Part shown: positions 56,561 through 64,000 of the stretch, piece after piece
Layout of the letters: the number at the start of each line of letters is the position of its first letter
How positions within the stretch are numbered: position 1 is the first letter of the stretch
Assembly: GCA_016708305.1 (NCBI GenBank)
Contig: JADJGB010000010.1
Coordinates: forward strand, 1 to 64,000
DNA from: Sphingobacteriales bacterium
GTDB lineage: Bacteria > Bacteroidota > Bacteroidia > Chitinophagales > Chitinophagaceae
Reading direction: 5' to 3'
Length of the DNA: 64,000 nucleotides
Translations under genes and position numbers: made by a program
The notes under the pieces: generated by a model
Told to the model about the DNA's origin: nothing
What the model saw: only the letters and a program-made list of their open reading frames with translations
Databases searched by the model: none

Positions 56561-57700
56561 ATGAAGAAAATATTATTTATAGATCGGGATGGAACCCTTA
56601 TTAATGAAGCCCCTCCCACCTATCAGTTGGACTCAATTGATAAGGTAACTTTTTACCCGGGCATGTTTACCTGGATGAAGAAAATTGCACTGGAATTGGA
56701 TTGTGAATTAGTGTTGGTAACCAATCAGGATGGCTTGGGTACGGAAAACTTTCCTGAAGAAACCTTTTGGCCGGTTCACAATCTGGTAATGCGCAATTTA
56801 GAAAGTGAAGGAATTCACTTTAACGAAGTGCTTATTGATAAAACATTTCCAGAAGAAAATGCGCCCACCCGTAAACCGGGTACCGGCATGGTAACCAAAT
56901 ACCTCAACAACCCGGAATATGATATAGCTGCCTCCTACGTTATTGGCGATAGAATCACCGATATACAATTAGCTAAAAATATGGGCTGCAAAGGAATCTG
57001 GTTGAATCAGGATGAAGAATTAGGTGCCGGTGAAATAAATGATAATATTCGGCTACTTGAACCGGTCATCGCTTTGAAGACAAAGGATTGGCAGGATATT
57101 TATAATTTTCTCGCATTGCAGCAACGCGTTGTGGAACACGAAAGAAATACCAACGAAACTAAAATCCATATCAAACTAAACCTTGATGGTACAGGACAGT
57201 GCAATATCCATACAGGGTTGGGTTTTTTCGACCACATGCTACACCAGTTAGGCAGGCATAGTGGTGTTGATTTGGATATTGAAGTGAAAGGCGATTTACA
57301 TATTGACGAGCACCACACCATTGAAGATACCGGAATTGCTCTCGGCGAGGCCTTCAACATGGCGCTGGGCAATAAAGCAGGTATGGAACGTTATGGTTTC
57401 CTTTTGCCGATGGATGACAGTCTGGCACAGGTTGCCATTGATTTTGGAGGCCGCCCATGGATCGTTTGGGATGCCGAATTTAAGAGAGAAAAAATTGGGG
57501 AAATGCCCACGGAAATGTTTTATCATTTCTTCAAATCATTCAGCGATGCTGCTAAATGCAATCTGAATATTAAAGCCGAAGGTGAAAATGAACACCACAA
57601 AATTGAAGGCATTTTTAAAGGTTTGGCAAAAGCAATCAAAATGGCCATAAAAAGAACGCCCGGCAACATGCAGGTACCAACCACAAAAGGCCTTTTATAA
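56561..57700 (+). CDS. hisB: Bifunctional histidinol-phosphatase/imidazoleglycerol-phosphate dehydratase
   Basis: 379 residues. N-terminal HAD phosphatase (1-170): FIDRDGTLINE with Asp8 and Asp10, LVTNQDGLGTE, YVIGDRITDIQLAKNMG. C-terminal dehydratase (from about 185): GLGFFDHMLHQLGRHSG, DEHHTIEDTGIALGEAF and NEHHKIEGIFKGLAKAIKMAI, the two manganese-binding His motifs. The fusion is common in gammaproteobacteria and Bacteroidota. Intact. Confidence 0.96.
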   Translation: MKKILFIDRDGTLINEAPPTYQLDSIDKVTFYPGMFTWMKKIALELDCELVLVTNQDGLGTENFPEETFWPVHNLVMRNLESEGIHFNEVLIDKTFPEENAPTRKPGTGMVTKYLNNPEYDIAASYVIGDRITDIQLAKNMGCKGIWLNQDEELGAGEINDNIRLLEPVIALKTKDWQDIYNFLALQQRVVEHERNTNETKIHIKLNLDGTGQCNIHTGLGFFDHMLHQLGRHSGVDLDIEVKGDLHIDEHHTIEDTGIALGEAFNMALGNKAGMERYGFLLPMDDSLAQVAIDFGGRPWIVWDAEFKREKIGEMPTEMFYHFFKSFSDAAKCNLNIKAEGENEHHKIEGIFKGLAKAIKMAIKRTPGNMQVPTTKGLL

Positions 57701-57720
57701 AAAATTCTGAAGCAATCAAT

Positions 57721-58302
57721 GGATGTAAAAATAATAAAATACAATGCAGGCAATATTCAATCGGTAATCTTTGCGCTCAATCGAATTGGAGTAGAAGCAG
57801 AGGTGACGGATGATTTAGAGAAAATCTGGTCAGCCGACAAAATCATTTTCCCGGCGTGGGAGAAGCCAGTTCCGCCATGAAATATTTGAAACAAAGAAAG
57901 TTGGATAAAGCCATAAAATCTGCCAAACAACCTTTGCTTGGAATTTGTCTGGGGCTTCAGTTACTTTGCAAAAACAGTGAAGAAAATAATACGGAATGTT
58001 TAGGTATCTTTGACACGGAAGTGAAAAGGTTTAGAAGTAACAAATTGAAAATTCCGCAAATCGGATGGAACAATATTGAACCAATACCTAATGAATTGTT
58101 TAAAGGGATAGTGGAAAATTCTTATTGTTATTTTGTACATAGTTATTTTGCAGAAATAGGTGAGCATACAATTGCCAAAACCAATTATATTAACGATTTT
58201 AGCAGCGCACTAAAAAAAGACAATTTTTACGGAGTACAGTTTCATCCGGAAAAAAGCGCTGAAACAGGTGAAAAAATTTTAAAAAACTTTTTAGAACTAT
58301 AA
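57721..58302 (+). CDS. hisH: Imidazole glycerol phosphate synthase, glutaminase subunit (frameshifted)
   Basis: Glutamine amidotransferase that supplies ammonia to HisF. Starts MDVKIIKYNAGNIQSVIFAL at 57721. One G is missing at about 57854 in FPGVGEASSAM. The catalytic Cys is in LLGICLGLQLL, and the His-Glu pair in VQFHPEKSAETG. IPQIGWNNIE and YCYFVHSYF are family blocks. Corrected length about 194 residues. 20 bases after hisB, and one base before hisA. Confidence 0.94.
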
Positions 58303-58303
58303 T

Positions 58304-59023
58304 ATGAAGATTATACCCGCCATAGATGTTATTGATGGCAAAGCAGTGAGACTAAAAAAAGGCGATTACGCAACCAAGACAATTTATAATGAACATCCCG
58401 AAGAAGTGGCTATGCAGTTTGCGGATGCCGGATTGACAAGACTTCATCTGGTGGACCTTGATGGTGCCAAAGCCGGCCACGTTAAAAACTGGAAAGTACT
58501 CGAAAAGATAGCCACTAAAACCAAGCTTGAAATTGATTTCAGTGGCGGCATCAGTAGTGAACAGGACGTGCAAATCACCTTTGATTCCGGCGCTAAATAT
58601 GTTTCTGTGGGAAGCATAGCAGTGAAGAAGCCCAATGTTTTTCAGGAGTGGTTAAATAAGTTTGGTGTTGAAAATTTCATATTGGGCGCTGATGTAAAGG
58701 ATGAAAAAATAATGATTAAGGGATGGACAGAAGCCACCAATATAGATGTGTTTAATATTTTGAAACACTATCGTAGTAAGGGTTTGGAGCAGTTCTTTTG
58801 TACCGATATCAGCAAAGACGGCCTTTTACAGGGAAGTTCCAATGACCTGTATAAAAAAATCATTGAGCGAGTAGAAGGTATGAAATTGATTGCAAGCGGC
58901 GGTGTAAGTTCGATAAAGGATTTGGAAGAATTGCGCGATATCGGATGTCATGGCGCAATAATCGGTAAGGCTATTTACGAAAACATCATTTCCTTAAAAG
59001 AATTAAAGCAATTCAATAATTAA
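58304..59023 (+). CDS. hisA: ProFAR isomerase (phosphoribosylformimino-5-aminoimidazole carboxamide ribotide isomerase)
   Basis: TIM barrel, 239 residues. MKIIPAIDVIDGKAVRLKKGDY with catalytic Asp8, DLDGAKAGHVKNWKVL, IDFSGGISSEQDV, CTDISKDGLLQGSS (second catalytic Asp region) and IASGGVSSIKDLEELRDIG, whose Gly-rich loops bind both phosphates. Its stop overlaps the hisF ATG (TAATG). Confidence 0.95.
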   Translation: MKIIPAIDVIDGKAVRLKKGDYATKTIYNEHPEEVAMQFADAGLTRLHLVDLDGAKAGHVKNWKVLEKIATKTKLEIDFSGGISSEQDVQITFDSGAKYVSVGSIAVKKPNVFQEWLNKFGVENFILGADVKDEKIMIKGWTEATNIDVFNILKHYRSKGLEQFFCTDISKDGLLQGSSNDLYKKIIERVEGMKLIASGGVSSIKDLEELRDIGCHGAIIGKAIYENIISLKELKQFNN

Positions 59024-59778
59024 TGCTGACAAAACGTATTATTCCCTGTCTGGATATCAAAGACGGACAAACCGTAAAGGGAACCAATTTTGTAAATCTG
59101 CGTCATGCGGGCGACCCTGTAGAACTGGCTGTACGCTACTGCGAGGAAGGCGCTGATGAACTTGTCTTTCTGGATATAACTGCCACCGTTGACAAGAGAA
59201 AAACATTAGCAGAATTAGTTAGAAGAATTGCCACTTATATCAATATCCCTTTTACTGTTGGTGGTGGTATCAACTCTGTTGAAGATGTTTCTGTTCTGTT
59301 GGAGAATGGCGCAGATAAAATTTCAATCAACACGGCTGCTGTCAGAAACCCGCAACTGATTGAAGATTTGGCAAAATCCTTTGGAAGCCAGTGTGTAGTG
59401 CTGGCTGTGGATATTAAAAATTTTGAAGGCATTTGGAAAGTGGTTACACATGGTGGCAGAACGCCTACTGAACTTATAGCAACCGAATGGGCTAAAAAGG
59501 CAGAAGGCCTTGGCGCAGGAGAAATTCTGCTGACATCAATGGATCACGATGGCACTAAGAGTGGCTTTGCCATTGAAATTACAAAGGAAATAAGCAATTC
59601 CATTTCTATTCCGGTAATTGCTTCCGGTGGCGCAGGCACTATGGAACATTTTAGCGAAGTGTTTACGATTGGTCATGCAGACGCTGCTTTAGCTGCCAGT
59701 ATTTTTCATTTCAGAGAAATTGAAATCGGCGAATTGAAAACTTATCTGAAAGAGCAGAATATTAGCGTCAGAGTTTGA
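59023..59778 (+). CDS. hisF: Imidazole glycerol phosphate synthase, cyclase subunit
   Basis: TIM barrel partner of HisH, 251 residues. RIIPCLDIKDGQTVKGTNF with Asp11, DELVFLDITATVDKR, FTVGGGINSVEDV, VVLAVDIKNFEG (second catalytic Asp), LTSMDHDGTKSGFAIEIT and VIASGGAGTMEHF. Intact. ATG overlaps the hisA stop by one base. Confidence 0.96.
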   Translation: MLTKRIIPCLDIKDGQTVKGTNFVNLRHAGDPVELAVRYCEEGADELVFLDITATVDKRKTLAELVRRIATYINIPFTVGGGINSVEDVSVLLENGADKISINTAAVRNPQLIEDLAKSFGSQCVVLAVDIKNFEGIWKVVTHGGRTPTELIATEWAKKAEGLGAGEILLTSMDHDGTKSGFAIEITKEISNSISIPVIASGGAGTMEHFSEVFTIGHADAALAASIFHFREIEIGELKTYLKEQNISVRV

Positions 59779-59850
59779 AATTAGTGAACTGCTTATGATA
59801 AATAGTTATTATTTGCTGACAAAAAATCAGGTAAAAAAACAACAAATAGT

Positions 59851-60441
59851 ATGATTAATTTTTCCAAATATACTGATGGGTTGGTACCGGCTATTATTCA
59901 GGACTACGAAACATTACAGGTGCTGATGCTGGGTTTTATGAATGAAGAAGCGCTCCAGAAGACAAAGGAAGAAGGGAAAGTTACTTTTTTTAGTCGCAGT
60001 AAAAACAGACTTTGGACAAAAGGAGAAGCCTCAGAGAACTATCTGATGGTTAAAGGAATTTTGGAAGATTGCGATAATGACACTTTGCTGATTAAGGCCG
60101 CTCCACTCGGCCCAACCTGCCATACCGGTGATACTAGTTGTTTTGGAAAGGCAAACGATTCTTTCAACCTGCACGAATTGGAAAAAGTGATTACAAATAG
60201 AAAAAATAATCCTACCGAAAAATCTTATACTGCCTCTTTATTTGCTAAAGGCATCAATAAAATTGCTCAGAAAGTAGGTGAAGAAGCAGTGGAAATTGTT
60301 ATTGAAGCTAAAGATAATAACGATGATTTGTTTTTAGGCGAAGCTGCCGATCTGATGTTTCATTATCTGGTCTTACTTCAGGCCAAAGGATTTACACTAC
60401 AGGATGTAATAAATGTTTTGGAACAAAGACACAAGAAGTAG
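59851..60441 (+). CDS. hisIE: Phosphoribosyl-AMP cyclohydrolase/phosphoribosyl-ATP pyrophosphatase
   Basis: 196 residues. N-terminal HisI: VLMLGFMNEEALQKTKEEGKVTFFSRSKNRLWTKGE, then DCDNDTLLIKAAPLGPTCHTGDTSCF with zinc cysteines and histidine. C-terminal HisE: SYTASLFAKGINKIAQKVGEEAVEIVIEAK and GEAADLMFHYLVLLQAKG, the MazG-like helices. Start ATG 59851, with 72 bases after hisF. Last gene of the operon, convergent with the acyltransferase 4 bases away. Confidence 0.95.
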   Translation: MINFSKYTDGLVPAIIQDYETLQVLMLGFMNEEALQKTKEEGKVTFFSRSKNRLWTKGEASENYLMVKGILEDCDNDTLLIKAAPLGPTCHTGDTSCFGKANDSFNLHELEKVITNRKNNPTEKSYTASLFAKGINKIAQKVGEEAVEIVIEAKDNNDDLFLGEAADLMFHYLVLLQAKGFTLQDVINVLEQRHKK

Positions 60442-60445
60442 GCTA

Positions 60446-61195
60446 TTAATGTTTTAATATATCCGGTGCAAATTTCTTACTTTGTTCAATAGCATCCATA
60501 AGTTGATTGGTAATTTCCTGAGCGGAGGCATCGTAATCAATTTGTAATGGCTCCTTAAAAGTTACCGTCAAAACCACTCCTTTATTCTTTACCGTCACCC
60601 CTGTTTTATGAAATGCTTTTGAAAAGCCATTAATCACTATCGGAATTACGATGGGTTTATGATGTTTGATGATTAAGGCAGTTCCTCTCCTTGCCGGGGC
60701 AAAAGGTGTGGTGGTGCCTTGCGGAAAAGTGATAATCCAGTTGTTGGCCAATGAACGCTCTATTTTTCTGGTGTCCGAAGGGTCAAGTCCGGCGCGGGCT
60801 TCCTTGGTGCTCTCATTCCAGGTACGACGTACTGTAAGACCACCTGCCAACAGAAACAATCGGCTCATCCAACTGCTTTTCATTGTCGTTTCTGCTGCCA
60901 CATAATTCACTCTGGTATAGGGGTTTAAAAAATAATAAGGCAGTCCTAATTTATCTTTCTTCCCCCATTTTACCGCAGAAAAGATGTGCAGCAGTGTGAT
61001 TACATCCATGAAGTAAGTTTGGTGATTGCTCACAAACATTACATTCGCCTTTGGAAGGCTTGCCAGATGTTCGGTGCCATAAAACCTGAATTTATTGATA
61101 ACGGCAATACCCGGATAGGTAGAAAGTCCTACTACAAAGTGAATAAATTTCCTCACAATATTCCAGTTCCTGATATTTTGAAGCAGCTTACTCAT
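60446..61195 (-). CDS. 1-acyl-sn-glycerol-3-phosphate acyltransferase-like protein
   Basis: 249 residues, PlsC domain. The acyltransferase motif reads SNHQTYFMDV (His58, Asp64), with five residues between His and Asp where four are usual. The second block is ITFPQGTTTPFAPARRGTALI, the counterpart of FPEGTRS. PIVIPIVINGF is the fourth block. It also has a basic N-terminus and one hydrophobic stretch. Function in phospholipid synthesis is likely; the substrate is not certain. Intact. Confidence 0.82.
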   Translation of the reverse strand: MSKLLQNIRNWNIVRKFIHFVVGLSTYPGIAVINKFRFYGTEHLASLPKANVMFVSNHQTYFMDVITLLHIFSAVKWGKKDKLGLPYYFLNPYTRVNYVAAETTMKSSWMSRLFLLAGGLTVRRTWNESTKEARAGLDPSDTRKIERSLANNWIITFPQGTTTPFAPARRGTALIIKHHKPIVIPIVINGFSKAFHKTGVTVKNKGVVLTVTFKEPLQIDYDASAQEITNQLMDAIEQSKKFAPDILKH

Positions 61196-61315
61196 CCGGC
61201 AAGTAATTATGTTTTGATTGCCAAAGTAAACAATTCAAATTAATACACAAAAGTATTTTTATAAAAATTCTCTTCTCAGAATTTTCAGGTCTTTATTTTT
61301 AAGTTGAAAAACGCT

Positions 61316-63595
61316 CTAATTATCATGCAAACTCATTGAATAAGGGAATGCCAAACTACTTGCACCTCTTGTTTTTTCGGGCACAGCGCTCATTCCAAAC
61401 TGAATAGTTCCTCCTTTAATAATGTCAAAATGATCAACATGATTTTTTACGACCGGTTTGCCATTTAAAGACATGGTTTTTACATATTTGTTTGTAATGC
61501 TTGCCAATGGCGCATTGATGGTGAGTTTCTTGCCATTTTCAAAAGTGATTTCAGCTTTTTTGAACAATGGAGTTCCTACCACGTATTGAGTGCTGGCAGG
61601 TGTTACCGGATAGAATCCAAGCGCCGAGAACACATACCAGGCGCTGGTCTGGCCATTATCTTCATCACCGCAATAGCCGTCAGGATACGAAGTGTAGAGT
61701 TTGTTCATCACTTTTCTTATCCAATATTGAGATTTCCAGGGCTGACCGGCATAATTGTACAAATAGGTCATGTGCTGAATCGGTTGATTACCGTGTGCGT
61801 ATTGCCCCATATCCATAACCTGCATTTCACGCATCTCATGAATAATTCCTCCGTAGTAACTGTAATCTCCAAAATCAGGCGGCATGATGAAAACAGAATC
61901 CAACATTCTCACAAACATTTCATTGCCACCCATCAGATTTTTTAGTCCTTCAATATCCTGAAAAACACTCCATGAATAATGCCAGCTGTTCCCTTCAGTA
62001 AATGGGCCGCCCCATGAAAAAGGATTGAAATTAGGCGTAAAAGTTCCATCGCTATTTTTGGGAGCCATCAGTAGATTAACCGGATGTAATAACTTTTTAT
62101 AATTCATGGCTCTTTCTTTGTAAATATCAATCTCAGATGCCGGTTTGCCCAATTTTTTGCCAAGTACATAAATCGTGTAATCATCATAGGCATATTCTAA
62201 AGTCCGGGCTACGTTTTCATTGATCTTTACGTCATTGGGCACGTATCCTAATTTATTGTAGTACTCCACTCCTTTTCTGCCTGTGGCATGGGGTCCGTCA
62301 TTGTTGGCACCGTGAATTAAGGCCTGCCACAGTGTCTCGATATCATATCCTCTCAGGCCTTTCAAATAAGCTTCCGATACCACAGACGCTGAATTATTCC
62401 CAATCATTATACCTCTGTAACCTGGTGAAGACCATTCGGGAAGCCATCCGCCTTCCTTATAATCGCTGATCAAACCTTTCTGCATCTCCACTGCAATTGA
62501 AGGATACACTAAATTCAGGAATGGATACAACGCCCTGAACGTATCCCAGAAACCGGTACCGGCAAATTTATACCCTGCCTCTGTTTTTCCGGTATATGGA
62601 CTATAATGTACGATTTGTCCCTTTTCATTTTTTTCATACATCCTCAAGGGGAAAAACACCATTCGGTAAAGGCATGAGTAAAAAGTTCTCAATTGTTCAT
62701 CCGTACCCCCTGATACTTTTATTACTCCCAATGTTTTGTTCCATTCTGCCTCCCCCTCTTTTCGGATAGTTTCAAAATTTTTACCACCAATTTCCTGTTT
62801 CAGGTTTAGTTCTGCCTGCTCAAAACTGATGAATGAAGAAGCGATTCGAGCATGTACCACATCTCCCCTTTTCAACCCTTTAAAACTGATTACCGCTCCG
62901 GCATGATTGCTGTTCAGTTCCTTTGCATCACTGAATTTGCCATCATCCCAAGCTTTTGCATCATCTATCTTTTTATCAAAATAAATGACAAAATAATTCT
63001 TGAAATTTTCAGGCACGCTGCCACTGTTTCGGGTGGAGTACCCAATCACTTTGTTTTCTGAAGGGATGATTTTTATATACGAGCCTTTATCAATGGCATC
63101 AATCACAATATTCGCTTTATCTGTCTGAGGAAAAGTGAACCGGAACGAGGCAGCTCTTTGAGTGGGCGCCATTTCGGTCGTAACATCCCAATCTGCCAAA
63201 TATACTCGATAATAATGCGGTTGAGCAATCTCAGCCTTATGCGAATACCAACTGGCGCGTTCAGGCTCTTTAAAAACCGGTTTACCTACTGTAGGCATAA
63301 TGGTGAAATAACCGTAATCATTCATCCAGGGTGAAGGCTGATGTGTTTGTTTAAACCCAACAATCTTATCCGCCTGATATTGATACACCCAACCATCACC
63401 CATTTTATTGGTTTGTGGCGTCCAAAGGTTCATACCCCAGGGGCGACCGATGGCAGGATAAGTATTGCCGGTGGATAATTCATATTTCGATTGCGTACCC
63501 ATCAAAGGATTTACAAAATCAATTGGTGAAAACGACTGAGCATTACCTGCCAAACCGATCAATGTAATGAGGATAAATTGAAAAAAGCGATTCAT
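61316..63595 (-). CDS. GH92 alpha-mannosidase, secreted
   Basis: 759 residues with signal peptide (1-19, ending LAGNAQ). Two-domain GH92. The N-terminal beta-sandwich begins FSPIDFVNPLMGTQS, with STGNTYPAIGRPWGMNLWTPQ. The catalytic (alpha/alpha)6 domain has YKFAGTGFWDTFRALYPFLNLVYP, GGWLPEWSSPGYRGIMIGNNSASVVSEAY, NPFSWGGPFTEGNSWHYSWSVFQD (catalytic acid Glu) and GYCGDEDNGQTSAWYVFSALGFYPV (acidic base residues). Calcium-dependent exo-alpha-mannosidase trimming N-glycans or mannan. It lies next to the GH125 gene on the same strand. Confidence 0.95.
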   Translation of the reverse strand: MNRFFQFILITLIGLAGNAQSFSPIDFVNPLMGTQSKYELSTGNTYPAIGRPWGMNLWTPQTNKMGDGWVYQYQADKIVGFKQTHQPSPWMNDYGYFTIMPTVGKPVFKEPERASWYSHKAEIAQPHYYRVYLADWDVTTEMAPTQRAASFRFTFPQTDKANIVIDAIDKGSYIKIIPSENKVIGYSTRNSGSVPENFKNYFVIYFDKKIDDAKAWDDGKFSDAKELNSNHAGAVISFKGLKRGDVVHARIASSFISFEQAELNLKQEIGGKNFETIRKEGEAEWNKTLGVIKVSGGTDEQLRTFYSCLYRMVFFPLRMYEKNEKGQIVHYSPYTGKTEAGYKFAGTGFWDTFRALYPFLNLVYPSIAVEMQKGLISDYKEGGWLPEWSSPGYRGIMIGNNSASVVSEAYLKGLRGYDIETLWQALIHGANNDGPHATGRKGVEYYNKLGYVPNDVKINENVARTLEYAYDDYTIYVLGKKLGKPASEIDIYKERAMNYKKLLHPVNLLMAPKNSDGTFTPNFNPFSWGGPFTEGNSWHYSWSVFQDIEGLKNLMGGNEMFVRMLDSVFIMPPDFGDYSYYGGIIHEMREMQVMDMGQYAHGNQPIQHMTYLYNYAGQPWKSQYWIRKVMNKLYTSYPDGYCGDEDNGQTSAWYVFSALGFYPVTPASTQYVVGTPLFKKAEITFENGKKLTINAPLASITNKYVKTMSLNGKPVVKNHVDHFDIIKGGTIQFGMSAVPEKTRGASSLAFPYSMSLHDN

Positions 63596-63760
63596 AAGAT
63601 TTAATTACAGAATTTATATGTTCAAATTGCCTTATCTCAAAAGCTATTTAAAAGAATTTTTAAAAAAAACATTCAGACATTCTAAAGACTATCACTCAAT
63701 TTCTCTCTTCAAAAAAATGCATATTCATTCATAGAGGTTATTCACCAAAACAACTCCCCT

Positions 63761-63809
63761 CCAAAATCTAATATCCAAAATCTAACGTCTTATATCTAAC
63801 GTCTAAAAT
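63761..63809. repeat. Short degenerate direct repeats
   Basis: Overlapping copies of AAAATCTAACGTCT-like and CCAAAATCTAA-like units between the GH92 start and the GH125 stop. They are non-coding. Similar short repeats are common in spacers of this group. Confidence 0.5.
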
Positions 63810-64000
63810 CTATTTCAACAAATGCGGCCTTTCATTAAATGTTTTCCACAGCAGCTCTCCAAACAAAGTATTAGACCAGGCAAACCACTTGCGGGTAAAC
63901 TTGGTTGGATCATCTTTATGGAATGATTCATGCATAAAACCTGTTCCGCCATGCGTTTTTTGCAAAGTATCAATACACCATTTTATTTCAGCATCATTGG
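63810..64000 (-). CDS. GH125 exo-alpha-1,6-mannosidase, C-terminal part
   Basis: The minus strand codes HGGTGFMHESFHKDDPTKFTRKWFAWSNTLFGELLW, the conserved GH125 C-terminus, ending HLLK with TAG at 63810-63812. The rest lies beyond the window edge. GH125 enzymes remove terminal alpha-1,6-mannose and often sit beside GH92 and GH18 genes in N-glycan loci, as here. Confidence 0.88.
   Translation of the reverse strand, partial: NDAEIKWCIDTLQKTHGGTGFMHESFHKDDPTKFTRKWFAWSNTLFGELLWKTFNERPHLLK

Noticed and set aside
1..64000. CRISPR arrays, rRNA genes, phage structural genes
   Set aside because: None seen on either strand. The short repeats at 63761-63809 and near 37903-37925 are too few and irregular for a CRISPR array.

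Overview
The window is chromosomal DNA of a low-GC member of the Bacteroidota, most like the Chitinophagaceae/Sphingobacteriia by gene content. The signs are SusC/SusD pairs with an ECF sigma/FecR switch, TANNTTTG-type -7 boxes, an ISAon1-type insertion sequence, DUF4268 and HYC_CC_PP-type proteins, and a full his operon with bifunctional hisB and hisIE. The sequence carries many one-base indels. Conserved genes (lepA, ribD, prmC, pdhA, gyrA, nnr, hisD, hisH, susC, susD) are split into two or more reading frames, usually at homopolymer runs, and bases 1-6600 are worst. I read these as consensus errors of an unpolished assembly, not as mass gene decay, and annotate such genes across the breaks.

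Layout. 1-1234: end of an ISAon1-like element. 1293-7558: exbB-exbD, prmC, ribD-yigZ, lepA, two tiny ORFs and an Fe-S type Rrf2 regulator. 7666-9059: a second ISAon1-like copy, inverted, with an 8-bp target duplication. 9143-17255: bleomycin-hydrolase-like peptidase, TonB receptor with a heavy-metal domain plus HYC_CC_PP protein, PstS-like lipoprotein, IS3 relic, dihaem cytochrome c, small secreted proteins. 17545-20396: a sulfatase between two ~213-bp direct repeats. 20410-24505: AraC regulator, pyruvate dehydrogenase E1 alpha, TPR protein, ribH, LutA-like protein. 24508-33981 (minus strand): nnr, serine hydrolase, unknown proteins, TPR protein, gyrA, small SPFH-like protein. 34144-36334: sqr-dsrC-dsrE sulfur genes. 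36504-39503: esterase, DUF4268, polyprenol-phosphate glycosyltransferase, exonuclease.

39634-49976 is a polysaccharide utilization locus: ECF sigma, FecR anti-sigma, SusC, SusD, a GH18-like binding lipoprotein, a DUF1735+LamG lipoprotein and an EndoH-type GH18 endoglycosidase. A strong terminator follows, then two tandem ORF-poor group II introns (50051-51500), directly joined to an ISL3-family element (51501-52945).

Five bases after that element begins the promoter of the his operon. It drives a 16-residue leader peptide with four His codons and a terminator/antiterminator pair, a textbook attenuator, followed by hisG-D-C-B-H-A-F-IE (53120-60441). The window closes with an acyltransferase, a GH92 alpha-mannosidase and the C-terminus of a GH125 alpha-1,6-mannosidase. 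The GH18, GH92 and GH125 enzymes together point to breakdown of high-mannose N-glycans or related mannosides, with the locus now interrupted by mobile DNA and the his operon.
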